From contig DJWC01000100.1 of NCBI GenBank assembly GCA_002441445.1, positions 1 to 7,998 on the forward strand: 7,998 bases of DNA, read 5' to 3'. The translations under genes and the position numbers were made by a program. Within the stretch, counting starts at the first letter, position 1. Each line of letters begins with the position of its first letter. Shown piece after piece: positions 6,598 to 7,998 of this stretch. This DNA comes from Pusillimonas sp. UBA6240. GTDB lineage: Bacteria > Pseudomonadota > Gammaproteobacteria > Burkholderiales > Burkholderiaceae_B. The notes below the pieces were generated by a model. It made no database searches. It worked only from the letters and a program-made list of their open reading frames with translations, and was not told the origin of the DNA.

Positions 6598-6699
6598 CAT
6601 GGGGGGGCGCAGGCCCATGGCAGGGGCTGTCGTGCCAGCCGGGCATCGGGATGCGGCGCCGAGCGGCATCGGGAGATGCAGCGTCAATCGGGCATCGCT

Positions 6700-7131
6700 T
6701 TAGCGGCCGCGGGTGGCATGGCGCCTGATCAATTCCAGATACCTGTCGCTGTCCAGCGGCTTGCCCAGGCGTTGGGCTTCCCAGACGACTTCGCCCAGCG
6801 CCTCCATGACGATATGCGCCGCATCATGGGCGTCGTGCGTCGCCAGCAAGCCCTGGAAGGCCGTCTTGATGCCGGGCGGCTGGTCGATGGAAAGCTGTTC
6901 GTTGATGGCCAGGTGCATGGATAAATGCAGGAAGGGGTTGGTCCTGCCTTGCTCCACTGAAAAATCCGCCGTTGCGCTGTCGGGCGATTCCAGATCGGCC
7001 TGGTATTCCGGGTGCAGCTCGATCAAGTCGACCGCCATACTTTCCAGGGGGGTGAGCACGCCGCCGGATTTGCGTTTGCTCCAGGCTTCGGTAAAGAACT
7101 GCCGGACCTGTTCCCGTGAAGGATTGAACAT
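6700..7131 (-). CDS. DUF1841 family protein, function unknown
   Basis: A 143-residue protein recognised as DUF1841, found in beta- and gammaproteobacteria; no function is known to me. It opens with the family start MFNPSREQVRQFF. It then has TPLESMAVDLIELHPEY (27-43), the core motif NPFLHLSMHLAINEQLSID (65-83) and a histidine/aspartate-rich HDAHDAAH (99-106) ahead of a helix with W and R residues. The ordered His, Asp and Glu residues (H69, H73, E78, H99, H102, H106) suggest a helical bundle that could bind metal; this is my inference. There is no signal peptide or membrane segment, so it should be cytoplasmic. The start at 7131 gives the full family N-terminus; the only ribosome-binding signal is a weak GAG 7 bases upstream, which lies inside an inverted repeat. 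The gene is convergent with the cytochromes and divergent from icd. Confidence 0.9.
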   Translation of the reverse strand: MFNPSREQVRQFFTEAWSKRKSGGVLTPLESMAVDLIELHPEYQADLESPDSATADFSVEQGRTNPFLHLSMHLAINEQLSIDQPPGIKTAFQGLLATHDAHDAAHIVMEALGEVVWEAQRLGKPLDSDRYLELIRRHATRGR

Positions 7132-7176
7132 AAAATGGCTCGTTATAAGGCTTACTGCCGCTAAAAAGCCATTTTA
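7131..7176 (-). promoter_or_regulatory. Inverted repeat enclosing the DUF1841 ribosome binding site
   Basis: TAAAATGGCT (7131-7140) and AGCCATTTTA (7167-7176) are perfect 10-base complements separated by 26 bases. In the minus-strand mRNA the downstream arm contains part of the weak Shine-Dalgarno sequence and the first base of the DUF1841 start codon, so folding would hide the initiation site. It could instead be an operator in DNA. The repeat is seen directly; its role is inference. Confidence 0.45.
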
Positions 7177-7227
7177 CCCTTGCCGGGCGTGTTTTCCGGC
7201 GCTGCGGAGGGGCGCAGCGATATCCGG

Positions 7228-7262
7228 TTCATGGTTTTTAGGCTAAACTACTCTTATATAAG
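7228..7262 (+). promoter_or_regulatory. Possible icd promoter region
   Basis: An AT-rich island in otherwise GC-rich sequence contains TATAAG (7257-7262), a 5-of-6 match to a -10 element, embedded in the 10-bp palindrome CTTATATAAG (7253-7262). No good -35 hexamer is seen at standard spacing; TTCATG at 7228-7233 is too distant for a normal promoter. A start near 7269 would give a leader of about 70 bases before icd. This is weak, motif-based evidence. Confidence 0.3.
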
Positions 7263-7306
7263 ACCTGGCGTATCGCCCGGGCGCTTTTTTTCGTTCTACC
7301 GATATC

Positions 7307-7323
7307 TGCTCTTGGGCAGAGCA
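7307..7323 (+). promoter_or_regulatory. Leader hairpin just upstream of the icd ribosome binding site
   Basis: TGCTCT (7307-7312) and AGAGCA (7318-7323) form a perfect 6-bp stem around a 5-base loop, ending 5 bases before the GGAG Shine-Dalgarno sequence (7329-7332) of icd. Upstream in the same leader, a run of seven T residues (7285-7291) follows the palindrome CGCCCGGGCG (7274-7283). The structure may influence translation or mRNA stability. No known riboswitch class is recognised. Confidence 0.3.
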
Positions 7324-7337
7324 CAACTGGAGCATTC

Positions 7338-7998
7338 ATGTCTTACCAGCATATCAAAGTTCCCGCAGCGGGCCAAAAGATCACCGTCAATGCCGACTTT
7401 TCGCTCAACGTTCCCGATGAGCCCATCATTCCTTACATCGAAGGCGACGGCACGGGCGTCGATATCACGCCTGTCATGCTGAAGGTCGTGGATGCCGCAG
7501 TCCAGAAAGCCTACGGCGGCAAGCGCAAGATTCACTGGATGGAAGTCTACGCGGGCGAAAAGTCCACGAAAGTGTACGGCCCGGACGTATGGCTGCCCGA
7601 CGAAACGCTGGACGCGGTCAAGGACTACGTGGTGTCCATCAAGGGCCCGCTGACCACCCCCGTCGGCGGCGGCATCCGTTCCCTGAACGTGGCGCTGCGC
7701 CAGCAATTGGACTTGTATGTCTGCCTGCGCCCCATCCAGTACTTCAAGGGTGTTCCTTCCCCCGTCAGGGAGCCGGAAAAAACCAATATGATCATCTTCC
7801 GCGAGAACTCGGAAGACATCTACGCCGGCATCGAATTCGAAGCCGAAAGCGCCAACGCCAAGAAGCTCATCGATTTCCTGCAGAAAGAACTGGGCGTCAA
7901 GAAGATCCGCTTCCCCGAAACCTCGGGCATCGGCGTCAAGCCCGTGTCGCGCGAAGGCACGCAGCGCCTGGTGCGCAAGGCCATCCAGTACGCCATCG
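7338..7998 (+). CDS. icd: Isocitrate dehydrogenase, NADP-dependent type, N-terminal part (3' end outside window)
   Basis: These are the first 220 residues of a prokaryotic isocitrate dehydrogenase of about 416 residues, the TCA-cycle enzyme that oxidatively decarboxylates isocitrate to 2-oxoglutarate in the cytoplasm. The fragment shows YIEGDGTGVDITPVM (33-47), IKGPLTTPVGGGIRSLNVAL (101-120), CLRPIQYFKGVPSPV (129-143) and FRENSEDIYAGIE (154-166). With a constant offset of two from E. coli Icd, the substrate residues are conserved: S115, N117, R121, R131, R155 and Y162. S115 equals the E. coli serine phosphorylated by AceK, so phosphoregulation is possible if AceK exists. GGAG lies 5 bases before the ATG. 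Cofactor-determining residues lie beyond the window, so NADP use is inferred from overall similarity. The gene is divergent from DUF1841. Confidence 0.97.
   Translation, partial: MSYQHIKVPAAGQKITVNADFSLNVPDEPIIPYIEGDGTGVDITPVMLKVVDAAVQKAYGGKRKIHWMEVYAGEKSTKVYGPDVWLPDETLDAVKDYVVSIKGPLTTPVGGGIRSLNVALRQQLDLYVCLRPIQYFKGVPSPVREPEKTNMIIFRENSEDIYAGIEFEAESANAKKLIDFLQKELGVKKIRFPETSGIGVKPVSREGTQRLVRKAIQYAI

Noticed and set aside
7693..7998. icd considered as a possible 3-isopropylmalate or NAD-type homologue
   Set aside because: The residues around IRSLNVAL, LRPIQYF and RENSEDIYAG match E. coli-type isocitrate dehydrogenase with a constant offset, leaving no doubt on substrate class.

Overview
The window looks like ordinary core chromosome of a high-GC betaproteobacterium, most likely Burkholderiales of the Alcaligenaceae type (Bordetella/Achromobacter/Pusillimonas relatives). 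This rests on protein character (DUF1841, paired small c-type cytochromes, a fused M16 peptidase behind a MoxR/VWA pair, an Icd closely similar to the E. coli enzyme) and on evenly GC-rich coding bias. No transposase, integrase, phage gene, CRISPR array, tRNA or rRNA was found, and no gene has obviously foreign composition.

Layout, left to right. (1) 1-588, plus: the 3' half of dnaJ, cut by the window edge. (2) 589-815: a convergent intergenic zone rich in GC hairpins, with no convincing gene. (3) 5671-816, minus: a tight three-gene operon in transcription order moxR-type AAA+ ATPase, CoxE-like VWA protein, and exported two-domain M16 zinc peptidase; the gaps are 9 and 29 bp. (4) 5672-5813: a divergent promoter region with a consensus FNR/ANR-type box and a 14-bp perfect palindrome. 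(5) 5814-6543, plus: two small exported monohaem cytochromes c in tandem, 13 bp apart, closed by a strong intrinsic terminator. (6) 7131-6700, minus: a DUF1841 protein. (7) 7132-7337: a second divergent region with several inverted repeats. (8) 7338-7998, plus: the 5' half of icd, cut by the window edge.

How the parts may fit together. DnaJ and the MoxR/VWA pair belong to protein-folding or protein-remodelling families, and the M16 enzyme is a periplasmic-type peptidase, so the left part has a protein-homeostasis flavour. The cytochromes and Icd belong to respiration and the TCA cycle. The FNR-type box between the moxR operon and the cytochrome operon suggests that oxygen or redox state controls one or both. 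The client of the MoxR/VWA pair cannot be read from the sequence. I see no clearly new defence or mobile system. The items most worth checking are the redox-controlled divergent region, the ATPase-VWA-peptidase operon and the structured leaders of the DUF1841 gene and icd.
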